Source: Oscheius sp. JU75 | Taxonomy: Eukaryota > Nematoda > Chromadorea > Rhabditida > Rhabditidae | DNA: 64,000 nucleotides | Direction: 5' to 3' | NCBI GenBank assembly: GCA_037178855.1 | Contig: JASJZC010000002.1 | Span: 5,592,501 to 5,656,500, forward strand | In this document: positions 1 to 12,200 of the stretch, piece by piece | Layout: each line of letters begins with the position of its first letter | Position numbering within the stretch: the stretch's first letter is position 1 | Position numbers and translations under genes: made by a program | Notes under the pieces: generated by a model | The model's input: the letters and a program-made list of their open reading frames with translations, nothing else | Databases searched by the model: none | What the model was told of the DNA's origin: nothing

Positions 1-308
1 ATTATGATCAACAAGCAGTACACGGAGACGCAGGTCTATGAAGGAGAGCCCCCAAATGATGTTGCAATCTCGGGAGAGCATCCCTCTTTGGTAAGAGGCT
101 ATTCTTCAATGCTTGCTGGTTAGAGAAGAAGTTGTATTTGTGACAAAACCGTTCAGATATGACCTATGGATGGGAGCAGTACTTTGCTCATAATCAGAAC
201 TCGAACTTTTCGATCTACAAACAAGAGTACTTCTTTCCGGACATGCAGCATAAGGAACCTGACTACACGGTGTTTGATAGTATGCCAGGAGATTGTCTTC
301 AGCTGTGA
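1..308 (+). CDS. 3' end of an unrecognised gene (partial)
   Basis: Only the last two exons are in the window. Exon 1-118 is open in frame 1 only. A 38-nt intron (119-156, GTTAGA...TTCAG) joins it to exon 157-308, ending in TGA at 306-308. An apparently better donor, GTAAGA at 91, would put a stop at the start of the next exon, so I prefer the GTTAGA donor, which keeps the frame. The 89-residue C-terminus is polar and rich in Tyr, Asn, Gln and acidic residues (for example YGWEQYFAHNQN). It has no transmembrane segment and no motif I recognise. The upstream part lies outside the window, so no function is proposed. Confidence 0.45.
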
Positions 309-945
309 ATTGTAAATAGATAAACGACGGATCTTGTGAGAAATGAATGGTTTATACTTTCCCGCCATTCTGACGTTTTGAATTCGGAGTTACAGTATTG
401 CGCGGCGATTTTGAGTCACATCTTTATCTCATCCAGTTTCTATTCTTGTGTCACGCCTTTTTCTACAGTTTTATCTTGGTTGCAAAAACGTCAGAAACAG
501 TACCGATGGTCCACCACATTTTTCCGGACAACAACCGTTGCTTACAGGTATAGGAAATGGCTCAAAGAGTTCTCTAGACCAGTATAGAGTTTCATTTTTG
601 TCCGAATTAGTATTTTTTGTGCCTAAAAGTATTGTAAACATTTTATTAATTGATCTGAACGAGAGCTGTCCGATTCCACCCTGAGGTGTTCTCCGCGTAA
701 GCAGCAGACTCGCGTTGGAAAGAATTTTTGATAAATTATTTTCACATTCACTTGGTTGCAATCTAGATTCTTTTTTCTACAAATATCTCGATTGAAAATA
801 CCTAGGACATGATTCTCCATCCTATTTTTCATTGGATCTTTGCAAAATGTGTAAATGTCCTCCACCTGTAATTTCATCATTTTTCCTTGCGTCTTACCCA
901 AATTCTTGGATCTCCTAACGTTTCTGCTTTCAGAAGGGTTGACGA
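309..945. other. Intergenic, upstream of TOM40
   Basis: No coding exon is seen. Open frames here have no codon bias and no splice context. The only recognisable signal is the acceptor TTTCTGCTTTCAG ending at 933, 12 nt before the TOM40 start, a probable spliced-leader acceptor. Confidence 0.5.
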
Positions 946-2153
946 ATGGCTGCAGAAGGAGAGTTCGTGGCGCCTCCGTCGCTCAATCCTGGTATGTTTC
1001 AGTTGCAGCTACTTTTTCACTTAATTTTCCTATTTTACCAAGGTTTTTAAGGCTCTTATGACGAGCTGCACAGAAAGGCCAAAGATGTCTTCCCTACCTG
1101 TTTCGAGGGAGCCAAACTGATGGTCAACAAGGGCCTCAGCTCCCATTTCCAGGTAACTTTACCCATTTTTCAATTTTAAAAATAACTGCAGGTCAGTCAC
1201 ACACTCTCCATATCGCCGATGAACACGGGCTATCGTTTCGGAGCCACCTACGTCGGAACGAAGCAGATCGGTCCCCAGGAGGCCTACCCGATCTTCCTCG
1301 GAGATACTGACGTCGGCGGGAACACCTCGGCCACTATCCTCCATCAATTCGGTTAGTTTTTGCCCTTTTCTTTGGTTTATCGAGGCTGTTTTCAGGCGAA
1401 AAGTTCCGAATGCGTATACAAGGACAGGTCCAGCAGGGCAAATTGGCCGGAGCTCAGGGAACATTCGAGAGAAGGTCATTTTTCGACGCCAATCCTTCTA
1501 AATAAAGAATTTTAGAGGTCGTCTATCCACCCTCGGTCTTACGCTGGCCAACATCGACTTAGTCAATAATAATGGCATTGTCGTGGCTCAAGCACTGCGA
1601 AGATTCACCAAAAATCTGGATTTGGGTGTGGAACTCGTCTATCAGTATGGCCGCCAGATCCCAGGTTCCTTTTTTCTTGTTTTTTGACCTCATATTTGGT
1701 TCAGGAAACCAAATTTCCGTGCTCTCCTACGCCGCCCGCTACATGACCCCGTTCTGGACCGCCGCTGCCACTCTCGGCATGCAGGGTTCGTTCTTTCCTC
1801 GCTTCCTTCGAGTAAAATGAAAATCTAGGAGCCCATCTCACGTACTACCACAAACAGACGGAGAATTTATCGTTTGGAGTCGAATTCGAGTGTCTGGCCA
1901 ATGTCGGAGAGAGCACGGCCACGCTAGCCTATCAGGCCGAGCTGCCGGAGGAAGGAGTTACTCTGCGGGCCAGCTGCGATACCAACTGGACTGTGAGCGG
2001 TGTCTTTGAGAAGAAATTGAGTCCTCAACTGCCGTTCAGTCTCGTTCTTTCGGGAATGTTCAATCACGCAAAAGTAGGCTCTTTTCTTGTGTTTTTTCAT
2101 TAAACAATTTTCAGAGTGCCGGTAAATTTGGTCTGGGTTTGATCATTGGATAA
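946..2153 (+). CDS. TOMM40: TOM40, mitochondrial outer-membrane import pore
   Basis: The protein is the beta-barrel channel of the TOM complex, through which cytosolic precursors enter mitochondria. Eight exons: 946-991, 1052-1152, 1192-1351, 1396-1474, 1516-1664, 1705-1785, 1829-2073, 2115-2153; 299 codons plus stop. Near the N-terminus is the family stretch [20 protein letters not shown]. The rest is alternating beta-strand sequence, including [18 protein letters not shown] and the C-terminal strand ending [10 protein letters not shown]. The family is usually 300-360 aa, so this is a compact member with a short N-terminus before the barrel. The start ATG follows a TTTCAG acceptor by 12 nt, which suggests trans-splicing. 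CCDC25 lies 300 nt downstream on the same strand. Identification is secure. Confidence 0.93.
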
Positions 2154-2346
2154 AAGTGATGCATTTTTACCTCGGATTCGATTGTTATTGCATGTTGTAG
2201 AATCTGCCCATCCTTTTCTTTGTTATAGCCCGTGCTACGACTAGTTTTCGTCGCTCCGATCTCCTACCGGTCGGCAGCATACCCCCAGCCCCCTTTAAAG
2301 TTAGGTCTTTAGATTTAAGCTCAATTGTTATGACGTTTGTTCCCAA

Positions 2347-2352
2347 AATAAA
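2347..2352 (+). terminator. Poly(A) signal AATAAA for TOM40
   Basis: A canonical AATAAA lies about 195 nt after the TOM40 stop and about 100 nt before the CCDC25 start, the expected place for TOM40 mRNA 3' end formation. Confidence 0.6.
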
Positions 2353-2453
2353 TAGTTTCTCATTGTCTCGCTCCCATTCGAGATAATATATGTTCGTAAC
2401 ATGTCTTATCTGTTCCCTTACAATGTTCTTCTCCTTAAAAAAAAAGATCAGAG

Positions 2454-3290
2454 ATGGTGATCAAATTCACCTCGAACGTCTGCCAGCCGCCCGTGCTGCT
2501 GTACATGGGCGTAGACAAGGTGGAGAACGAGGATTTGATTAAGTACGGTTGGCCGGAAGACGTCTGGTTTCATGTTGACAAGGTCTCTTCCGCCCACGTC
2601 TACCTCCGTCTTCCCGAGGGCATGCACATCGACTCGATACCCGAGGAGCTCGTTGAGGATTGTGCCCAGCTCGTCAAGGCCAACTCAATCGAGGGCAACA
2701 AGATGAATAACGTGGATGTCGTCTACACGATGTGGGACAATCTCAAAAAGACCGGTGATATGGCTGTTGGACAGGTGCTTTTTTTTTAACTTTTATTCCA
2801 GAAAAGAAGCCTTCTCGAGTTACTAAGAAAAAAAAAACTAAGCTAGCTGGGTTGCAGGATGAACTTCGTTTATCAAAAAGTATCTGTACATGTCTTATAC
2901 TCATGACACCCATTTCTTGTCTAAAATCTTCGTTTTCAGATCGGCTTCCACTATACGAGGAAGGTCAAGAAGGTGAAGGTTGAGAAGAGAAAGAACGAGA
3001 TCATCAATAGGCTGGAGAAGACGAAACGAAAGGAGGACATCGACTACAAGTTGGTCTTTCTTCCCTCACTTAAAAAAATCTACAAATACAGACAAGAACG
3101 TGACGAGAGAGACGCGAAGGAACGTCAAGCCGTTAAGGCGGCCGAACGGGACCGAAGAAACCGCGAAGCCGAGGAGGCCAAGGAGAAGGAACGACAGCGG
3201 AAGACGCAAAACTACGAGGATGTGGATTGGGATGCCGGTCAGACGAATGTCGAGAAGGACGACGGCAACGACTCCGACGATTTTATGTGA
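2454..3290 (+). CDS. CCDC25: CCDC25 (NFACT-R domain protein)
   Basis: Three exons: 2454-2774, 2940-3049, 3092-3290; 209 aa, close to the usual 208. Residues 1 to about 115 form the NFACT-R/DUF814 fold ([31 protein letters not shown]). A lysine-rich helix with KNEIINRL follows, then a charged coiled coil, and the acidic end GNDSDDFM matches the family C-terminus. The second intron (3050-3091) could be read through in frame, but removing it restores the family spacing. Human CCDC25 is described as a membrane sensor of extracellular DNA; the ancestral role of NFACT-R proteins is linked to ribosome and tRNA biology. The nematode role is unknown. Confidence 0.9.
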
Positions 3291-4501
3291 AAACACGGTT
3301 CTTTTTACTGTTAATTTCCAGATAAATTCCAATGTTTGCCATGACCGAGAACCTATAATAGCTGGTTATCCTCTCCCTCGCGCACTCTCTGCGTGTCTGC
3401 TCTGGCACACACATATTCCTGACAGCGCTTCAATTGTGCTCACCCCACGGCAGCCAACCTCGTGTCAAAAACTGGCTCGATCCCGTATTCCTCACTCTCT
3501 CGACTTCACAACAAATAACAAAAAGTCGGACGACCTCTCTTTCTATCTCTCTCTCTCTTGATGAATACGAAACTGGTCTTCCTACTCGTTTTTCTGGGAG
3601 TAGTAGAGGGCGGCACTCGTCTCTCCTCCTCTAGGGACTCAACGCTTGCGATTTATCACATTTGTCGTCTTGGTGAAATGTTCACATCCGCCAGAGTCTA
3701 ATATCGTTCTGGGATACCCTTAGGACTCTTGGTATATTCTGTGGGTGAACTTTTCTTGTTCTGGAGTAGTTTTGTTCAAGCTACAGAGGCGAATAGCGAG
3801 TGTGCCACCTATACGAGCTTGTCTGGCTCGTAGAGCTCTTAAGTTGTGGGCACTGTTTCTCGACTTGCTCGTTGTACCTGTTATTTCCCCCTACCTTTTA
3901 TGCTCAACTTCTCATTCTTCCAGTTCAAATTGCTCCTCGCTAGGAGGAGCTTTCCAAAATTTTCCCAACCTCTTCTTTCGAAGGGACGGTCCAACCTGAT
4001 TACCTCAAAATTGGATTGATAACAATCAAAGTAACATTCACGAGCTCGCGGCATCAATAGAAGTTTCCGCCGAGACGGTATGGGTGAGACTAGTGGGATC
4101 GGCGGGACATCATGCCGGTTACCGTCAGACAAGAATTCCATCTTTTCCGGTCAAATTTTGAGCATTACGATCTTCAGGAAAGTTGTAGATTATTGTATGC
4201 TCTACAACTTTGTAGAATATCGTGAGTCTTGAAAATTGGTTGCTCTGATCGAAAATGAGAATAAGATCCCAAAGTTCCAGTTTTCGTTACTCCCTCTCCC
4301 ACTCACCCCAAATACTGAGCGAGTAATGTGTGTGCTCATTTGGAATGAATGTCTCCCTCCCCATTTCAAGTCTCATTCTCTACCCACTTTGTTCTTCGGA
4401 TGTGAAACATCGTCGTCGCGTTGCGATGAGTGTTTGTGTGTTCCCTAGTGGGATTCCAATCGATGACTTTCTCCTCTCCCTACTATATTGGTCCCTAGAC
4501 C

Positions 4502-4520
4502 CTCTCTCTCTCTCTCTCTC
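4502..4520. repeat. (TC)n microsatellite
   Basis: An uninterrupted CT/TC dinucleotide run of about 19 nt. A shorter similar tract lies at 5163-5179. Confidence 0.9.
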
Positions 4521-5162
4521 GACGATTGCTCTATTTTCTCCTACTTCTCTTCCGCTTATTAGCTCTTTTTTCAGAGAGGGAATGGACTGGCTACGAGAAA
4601 GAGTCTTCGGAGGACGGATAGAGGATGAAGAGCATCGACAACGGCTCGTCGAGCCTGGCACCTCGGTGGGTCGTCTGAAATTGAGAGAATCAGCAGGTGT
4701 AGCAGTGAAAAATAATCACAAAGTTCCTAAAAGATTGCCCTATTTTACTTGCCCGACAAAAGTAATACTCTCGTCCATTGAAAAGACCACAAACTTCACA
4801 GCGCCATTTCCAATCTAAAGAGTCATTTTCCTGCCCTGATGTATTCTGCAAGTTGAACATTTTGGTCTGATGAACAAGTTTGTAGAACATCACGAAGCTC
4901 AAAAGTCACATTTCGAACCCGAAATGAGGCTCTCAATGGATACGGGATGGAGGTAACAGACATTGGGGGAGTAGGACGTAAAAAAGAGCAGCGACAATAG
5001 AACTCTTTAAGTCGGTTTCCGAAGAATTTTAATGCCTAAGTAAAAAATCAAGATGTTCCTCAGTTCTTATACCATCAATGCTATACCCATATTGTCTCCT
5101 CCTCATCTTTGGCTTCCCCTCTTCTTCTATTGTGTATCTCCATTTTGCCGTGAATTACCCGG

Positions 5163-5179
5163 TCTCTCTCTCTCTCTCT
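5163..5179. repeat. (TC)n microsatellite
   Basis: An uninterrupted TC dinucleotide run on the + strand inside the gene desert. Confidence 0.85.
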
Positions 5180-8100
5180 CGGCTTGTTTTTGTCTCACTT
5201 TCACTCCCTTCTCCTCAAGGTCGATCCCTTTTTCTCTCTCCAGGTAATGCCTATTGACTGCTGTCACGTATTTGCTCTTATCAGCTCGGTCACAGGCTAT
5301 CCTTTCCCTTCCAGTGCCCCTTTATTCCTCGTGAGAATCATCATCTGTCCTTCGACGGAAAGTGAGAGTCGCGTATGCCGAAGGGGCCAGACAGAAGAAG
5401 GGCACAGACAATCTGTCCTCTCCCTCTCTCTCATCGAATCGATTTTGCCAGACTGTCCGAAGGTTTACTCTTCTAACATGTGAGGGCGAACTGGGCCAGT
5501 CGATGAGAGTTCATTTGCGCTAGAACCAGCTTCAATGGGGAGGTCTTTTTGAATTCGCAGAGAAAAGAACAAGTGTTCTTAAGCTAAAGAATAGAGTTCA
5601 GTTTTGTTCAAAAGTGTTTCTTAGTGCCCTAATCCAGCTATCGGACATGTTATTATCGTTGGAGGAAAAGATAGCTTGCTTTACACTTCGAGAGGAACAC
5701 ACCTCGTTTTTGCTCACACTTTCAGTCACTAACAAACTTTTAATAGCAGCAAATCACATTTGGACAAAGATCATAAGACCTGATTATGTTTTGATATTCA
5801 ATTTTTGGACTAAGGCTCGATACTCCGAGATAATTGATGCCCTGAATGGTTAGTCTTTGGCTTGACGCCCAAATCTGAGGCCCAATAGGCTCAAATTCAT
5901 GTTCTGCTGTTCAAAATTGTCGGCAAAATATCTTGACAAAGATTCTCTAGTCTGATTTTTTCAAAGAACATCGAGAGCGACACCATCTTAGAGAATTTCA
6001 AACTACCCTGTCAAAACTGATCGTTCCCAACCCATCATGCTTCAAAAACCGCTAATTTGAAAGCTTGTTTCCTGTTTCTCGTGACCAGAGAGTTGTCAGT
6101 TGTCGCCTCTTTCCCCCAGTTGTTATCATCCTCTCGCCTTCTGTGATCGCTTGTTTTCTGAAACGTCACCCTTCTGCTCCCTTTATGTTTGTGCCACATA
6201 GCGTCCCTGTGGTCCCAACAGTTTTCCCAAAACAGCCTCATTACCCTCCTCTCTTTTCAAATTGGAATCACATTCCCCTCTTTACGGCGATTATTTTCGT
6301 ACGCGTCTGTTTGTGATGATGCGCCACGAGAGAGGGTCTAGACGATCAATTGAACACAACGGCAGTTTTTTTCGGGTAAAAAGTTTCTTTGTTAGAGTGT
6401 TTATTTCAGAACTAGTTTTAGGGGGAAAGGAAGCCTTTTCTATTGACACGCTCCGGGAGAAAGAAACTCTTGTAATCAAACCAGCTTTCTTCTTTCCTGT
6501 TCTCGGATCATTTCCATGTATACTTTCCTTCTTTTTTTTGGTTTTCACAGAATCTTTCCTGAATTTTATCTAGCCGAGGTTCGATTTGAGAGGGTTCCTC
6601 GAACAATCACTTCGAGGCCTCCTTTCGGGTCCAAAACAGAAATCTTTGTCTACCTTTTCTTTTTTTTCTGAATCTTGGAAAGGACGGTCCTAGCTGTTTG
6701 AAATCATGTTGTCCTCAACAGCTGGTTTCCTTCTCTCGCCCATGTTGATCGCAAAAATGTTGCCCTGTTTGGGATTCAAATGCGACCGTGACTATTATTT
6801 GCATACTTTGAATTCTAAAGTACATACTCTCAGTATCTCATACAATTCAAATGGGTCCGGAAATGTGATAATCTTGAAGAGATGGGGGCTGTTTTTGCCC
6901 TCTCTCTCATTGAACACATGGGTTGCCCCCAGCGGAACAGGTTCGAGCAGCAGACCCGGCAGCCTATCGGCCATGTCATCTGTCTTTCCGTTTCACTTTT
7001 CTTTCACGCGTTGCGTAATCTCCGTCAGTTCCCTGCTGCTCCGTGTGCGCGCCCCGAAACCGGTCGAACCTGGATGGAGCAAGACAGCTTTCTCGCCACG
7101 CCTGGCATTCCTTCCCATTTCCCATTAAATTTTATCCTCTCCGTATCTATTAAGCCTCGAATGAGTTTATTTTGAGGAGTACAATTACCTTTGTTTTCTG
7201 CTGAAGCACAGCTGGAAAATAACTTTGCGCGCCTTCGCGGTGCCTGTCTCCGTCTCCAGCCAATTAATGAATTATGCACCTGAAGGCTATTTTGCTACGA
7301 GGGATCATTTCTGCTCACCTTCACTTTGTTTACTACCTTTCTCGAAACCGTTCAGGTTTCGTTTTATAATCATTGGGCACTGCCTAAAGCTCAGAAGACA
7401 TTTTTTGATCTAACTATGTGTATCTCGTCGCATAGGTCACATTAGAGCATAATTTTCGGGAAAATTCTTCCACTTTACAGACTTATGATGCTCTACAAAG
7501 TTATAGGTTTTGATATGGTCTACAATTCTCCAGATGAAGCGAAAACCTGAAATGTGTCATTCGAAGCAAAAACAACAGAACAAGTCGAGAGTTCGGTAAA
7601 GTACGAGTTGCCCGCAGTATATCCTTTCCATTCCCGACAAAAGACCGGATTGATGACAAACCCCTGTTCATTCTACAACAATATGCACCCCATGTGTTCA
7701 CGTTCAGTTCACGGCAAAGCCCGCGCTCCTTTCTCCTTCCTTCCGGGCTGTGCAAACAGAAGCCCTGTCGTTTTGCAACGCAATCATTGCCCTCCGGGCA
7801 CCCTGTTTACCGACTGTCTACGGCTTCCAGAAAGTCGAGTTCAAGTCTGTTTACTGATCCGATGACTAGGAAAAAATTCTTGAGACTCTGGTAACAGCTA
7901 CATAGTTCCGACTGTTTGTCAGCCTGGGTCCGAATGATTGTTTTCACTAGAGGAACGAGGCCATATAGGGGGCTATGGTAACTGTATGCTCTCTCCCTGA
8001 CAATATTATCCACTGCAGCGTCCCTTTGTCTATGTCAGTCTGTTCAGTGCTGCCAATCTTTGACATTCTTATTCTTTACAAACTGACCCTTTGCCTTGTT

Positions 8101-9901
8101 GACGTAAACCGCGTGCCCTTGACAAATGGCTGTTATGTCGTTTGCTATCTCTCTAGACAGACATGGAAACCTGGAGCTGCCCAGTTTCTCTGCTGCTTTC
8201 CGTCACGTCGAACTCTGTTTGAACAGGGTGCGAATGAACGGCGGGCCAAGCCCTCCTTTACCACCACCAGCTGTGCCGCCTTTTCCTCCACTTGATTCTG
8301 CCCTCTTCCGTGTCCAGAATGCAACATTCCTTCTACACGTCACGCGAGGGAAGAGCGCGCAACTTCTGCACGCAAACTTGCCTATTCTGTGGTATCAAAC
8401 TTTCTTTGAGTGAATAACAATAGTTCTATCTCACGCGTCATTTTACACCGAACAGCAGGAGACAAAAACCACTTCCCGCCTTGAATTCTGATAACTTACC
8501 GCTCGGGTATAATCTCTAGGCATACAAGGCATATATTTCGTACGTGTTGCAACAGATGGCGTTCAGGGACCATTAATCTACCCCACATATCTCTGTATCT
8601 CTTTCATTCGATATAGAGTTCAAGGACTGTTTTCAGTTTCCTATCATTCTGGTTATCATCTTCTGCCAGTAAACAGTAGTCTATAAAGGGAGTTTGTTTT
8701 TTTTTGTTTTGGAGAGCGACGACAGCTGATCTCCAGTCTAAAAAAAATCAATCCATGCCACAGCTGTGTGCTCTTTTGCACAATCCTCTCAGCTCCCGAG
8801 ATGATTTGTTATCTTTGGAGTTTGTAATGTTGACAGAGCCCGCTTTGCTCCTTTCCCTCAATTTTGTCACCCATCTTACCACGTACTTGAACCGGACAGA
8901 CCTGTCCATTTCCAAAAGATTTGATTCATATGGGAGGCTATTCAATTTTCCCGGAAATTCTTACTTCCCGATGCTTTTTCGGAAAGCGCGTTCCATGTAG
9001 TACGAAAGAACCCTTTCGAGCTCTTATTGTAGATCATATTCACTGATTTCCAATGTCTTACCAACTATTAGTTTTTGGTCAGATAAACAACTTTGCAAAA
9101 CACTGGTATATGTAAGTTACATCTTCTTGACGAAACTGATCTTCGAAATAGCATCACCTCTGGAATAAGCCTTGTCCATTTCGAAAAAACAGACCAAATT
9201 TGAACAGATAGCTTCTATTAATAGTCGCTACGTCTCTACAATTAGCCGTGTTTTGTTATACTCTCTTCCCACAGACTATGTGCACATACATGAAGCTGTT
9301 TTGACAGTTATGGGAATCCCAGTCTGAACAGAGTCACTCGTTTACTGTTGTTTCGTTCTCAAGGCCTGTTTTCTCTGCCCCTCCACCTGATTTCTATCTC
9401 AAGATACTCGTTGCTTCTCTCTCTAATTACAACTTTTTGGAGGGGAGGACATGCCTTTCCAATCAGTTTCCGATTGCCCTCTGCCCCTCTCCCTCTCCCG
9501 CTTCCGCTCTCATGTTGTCACACCTTTCGGCCCCAAATACAATTTCCATTTTTGCCCAGCTATTACAGCCAAGCTTTTGTGTATTCCCCATGTCTGAAGA
9601 GAGAGATATTGCCCGGGGAGTCTGGGCTTATAAGAAATTCAAATGTTCTCATCGCAGGCTCACGCTCTCTAGGCAGACATTCATCTCGGGCTCCTATGCC
9701 GTCTACTCTGGTTATACTCTGTAACAAAGTGTCTCTTTGTCTGGAAAAGTCGGCTGAATCAGACAGTGCACGAATAGTAGTTCTCTTTCAGACCAGTTGA
9801 CTGAACACTTCAGGAGCTTGTTGAATCCAATTCAAGAATCTAGTTTTCCAAACTTGCATCAAATCAGCTGGTCATAAGAAGAGTTTCTTTTGTCTTGTGC
9901 C

Positions 9902-9928
9902 TTCTGTTCTGTTCCTATCAGAACAGAA
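9902..9928. repeat. Perfect 10-bp hairpin
   Basis: TTCTGTTCTG at 9902-9911 is the exact reverse complement of CAGAACAGAA at 9919-9928, with a 7-nt loop. It is isolated in the desert and has no U-tract or other signal. It may be chance or a small decayed palindrome. Confidence 0.5.
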
Positions 9929-10151
9929 CCACTGAATGTACGCTAACTGACCAGTACCAAAAACAACGCAGAGGTCCTTTCTAGGATGGAAAAAACTTGA
10001 GACGGTTCGACGTACTCTTTCACTCCGTGGCGTCTCTCTCCTAAGTTACGATCACGAGTTACCCATTCCAAACTAAGTATTCACTTCTCTTATGTGGCTT
10101 TTCATCCTGCAGTCTTCAAACCTAACTTCTGAATTTCAGAGACGCTCTTCT

Positions 10152-10200
10152 ATGATGGGAGCGCGACAGTCAAACGCAGCAGACAACGACGGCTACAAAG
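10152..10200 (+). CDS. Alternative first coding exon of SPSB (MMGARQS...)
   Basis: The 49-nt exon follows the acceptor GAATTTCAG (ends 10140) by 11 nt and encodes 16 codons beginning MMGARQSNAADN, leaving phase 1. The SPSB exon starting at 12380 enters in the same phase. It could therefore serve as a distal first exon, giving a 306-aa form. If translation starts at the second Met, Gly-Ala-Arg-Gln-Ser fits the N-myristoylation pattern Gly-x-x-x-Ser. Vertebrate SPSB proteins also begin Met-Gly. The splice is inferred, not shown. Confidence 0.5.
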
Positions 10201-12147
10201 GTTGGTTCCTCTTTCTCCATTCAAAAATGACCGACTGATAAACATGACAATCAATTTAAAAGTGCACGGGGAAGCCGGTTATTTGGGTGGCTAATGCGCG
10301 ATCTCTCTAGGCTGATGACCACAGACACCTGATGGCATGTCCCCGCCGTCGGTGGCAATCTGTCCAAGGCAAGTTCAGATGGTTTCTGGTCATTTATCTC
10401 GTGGTTACGTTTGAATATGTGAGCTAGCGTTCTTTCAATGAGAGACGCTGAATTTTCTGATCAATCCCTCTCGTCTTTTCCCGCCAATTTCTCCCCTCCC
10501 TAACTTTACTCCGACTACCTTCCCGGACACTGTTTTTGTTTTTCTTCCATCCTTGCTATGCAAATATTGACTTGAGGGGTCAACAGCCCGCAAACAGTTC
10601 TTTCAGCTGCTAGTTTCCACGGTAATATCTCACTCAACACAACTTGGAAAAAAAACATTTCTGGGAAGTGGTCTCGTCTTATCAGTGTCCAGCAGCTGAT
10701 CCAGACCAGGCTGTTTTCCGCTTTTTGTCGCCTGGATAAGCAGCACTCTTAGAAGGGAACCGGTCGCGCCATTCTCTCTACTCAACCAGTGATAACCGAG
10801 AAAGAGTTGTTGACATGAGTACCTATGTTTTTTCGGTACCAGGTCACTCGGCTGCCTCGACCTGTTGAGAAATACAACCCTTCTGGTATAGGAAAAGTTC
10901 CCAAGCGAGAGAGAGGAGAGGGGCGGAGTCACCTTGGAGGCGCTCTGTCGGAGAGACAAGACAGACCAGAACACTCTTTTACCTTTGTCTCCTGATGGAT
11001 TCCTCTATATCCGAACGTCTTCGTAGCTTGCGACGGTATCGGGTGGAGCCTATTGATTTACCAAGAGGCCGTATTGTTCCCGGCTCTCAGAAGAGACGAC
11101 ACGACCCAGAAGATGATCTTTTTCTACTTCCTCGTCCCGAGACAATTTTTTTTCACTATTGCTTGCATACAGGTAGGGTTCATCTTTTTTTTATTTTCCG
11201 AATGGACATTATTTTCCATCAAAAAGTAGTGATAGATGGGTTACATTGAACATTATCTTTACGTAGCTCGTGCCAGAGTCAAACAAAATAGCCAATTTTG
11301 TCTCACAATCACTCCTCTCCAGCCCGAGACAGCATTTACCAGCTGCAAGATCTTTTGCCAAGTTGTTCCTCTTTCCTCTCTCCACAAGTTTGTAGAACAT
11401 CTCAAGACTCAAAAACCAGTCGTTAGTTTGAAAAACTTGCAAGTATTCAGAGATTCAATGTGTTCAAATGCACTCCTTGACAAAGCATTCATAGGTTCCC
11501 TCAGAGTGACTTCGATCCCTTATACCTCTTTTCCTGTCTCTCATCCGGCCTACACTGCCGTATTATTTGCCCAGAAACGATCCCCTTTTGCCTTCGTATA
11601 CTTTGTTGACTTTCCTCCTCCTCCTCTGTCAATTTGAAAGCCATTACAACATAACGGTACTTCTCCCACAGCCTCCGTTGTACAACTCTCAGAGAGAGAG
11701 CGCTGTAAACCGTTTTTGGGGGTCATTCTGGGAAAGTTGTCTACTCGAAAGAGAGGGAGACCTTCCTTGGTTGTTTTGCTGAAAGAGAGGAAGAAGTGGG
11801 CTTTGTCCTGGGTGGTTTCACGCGACTGCCATAGATTGCGGTTGTGTTGTGGTCTGGCAGAGAAAGAGAGACAGAACTGGCCACCATCTACCCGGTTCTC
11901 GCTCGTGCCGACGTAAACGCAGCGAGGAATTGTGCGCAGAGGGGAGAAAGCTGGCTGTATGTGTGCGTGAGCGTGCCCAAATTGCACACAATTATGCATA
12001 CGACTAGTCGGGAAAGTTATACTGCCTGTTAGGGTGCGAAATCGAAAGAATATTGAGAGAAACTGGAAAGGAAGCTTGCAAAAGCAGTTTGAAATCCCGC
12101 GCTCCAACATCTCAGCTCCAACATGTCACAATAATTACAAGCAGTAT

Positions 12148-12157
12148 GGGCGGGAAA
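12148..12157. promoter_or_regulatory. E2F-type site GGGCGGGAAA
   Basis: The reverse complement, TTTCCCGCCC, contains the E2F core TTTCCCGC. It lies 44 nt upstream of the proximal SPSB start, at a position fitting an internal promoter for that first exon. Identified by motif only. Confidence 0.35.
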
Positions 12158-12200
12158 TCTTCTACTGGATCGCCTAAAAATTGACCAATTTGGTCTGTTC

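Larger units (their letters stand above)
3291..10151. other. 6.9-kb gene desert upstream of SPSB
   Basis: I find no convincing exon on either strand. The open frames lack biased third positions, family motifs and matching splice phases. The region holds pyrimidine (TC) microsatellites near 3530-3560, 4502-4520 and 5163-5180, and several degenerate copies of a dispersed motif around 'ctctacaactttgtagaa' (near 4190, 4870, 7490 and 9090). A perfect 10-bp hairpin lies at 9902-9928. The size and position suggest cis-regulatory sequence for the SPSB gene, or long outron/5' UTR introns. Confidence 0.5.

Noticed and set aside
91..156. GTAAGA donor at 91 for the first intron
   Set aside because: Good donor sequence, but joining it to the acceptor at 156 gives ATA TGA, a stop in the first two codons. 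The GTTAGA donor at 119 keeps the frame.
11550..12110. 186-codon minus-strand open frame upstream of SPSB
   Set aside because: No codon bias or motif, low-complexity residues (Arg/Ser/Phe), and no splice-site partner. It is probably chance openness in a C/T-biased stretch.
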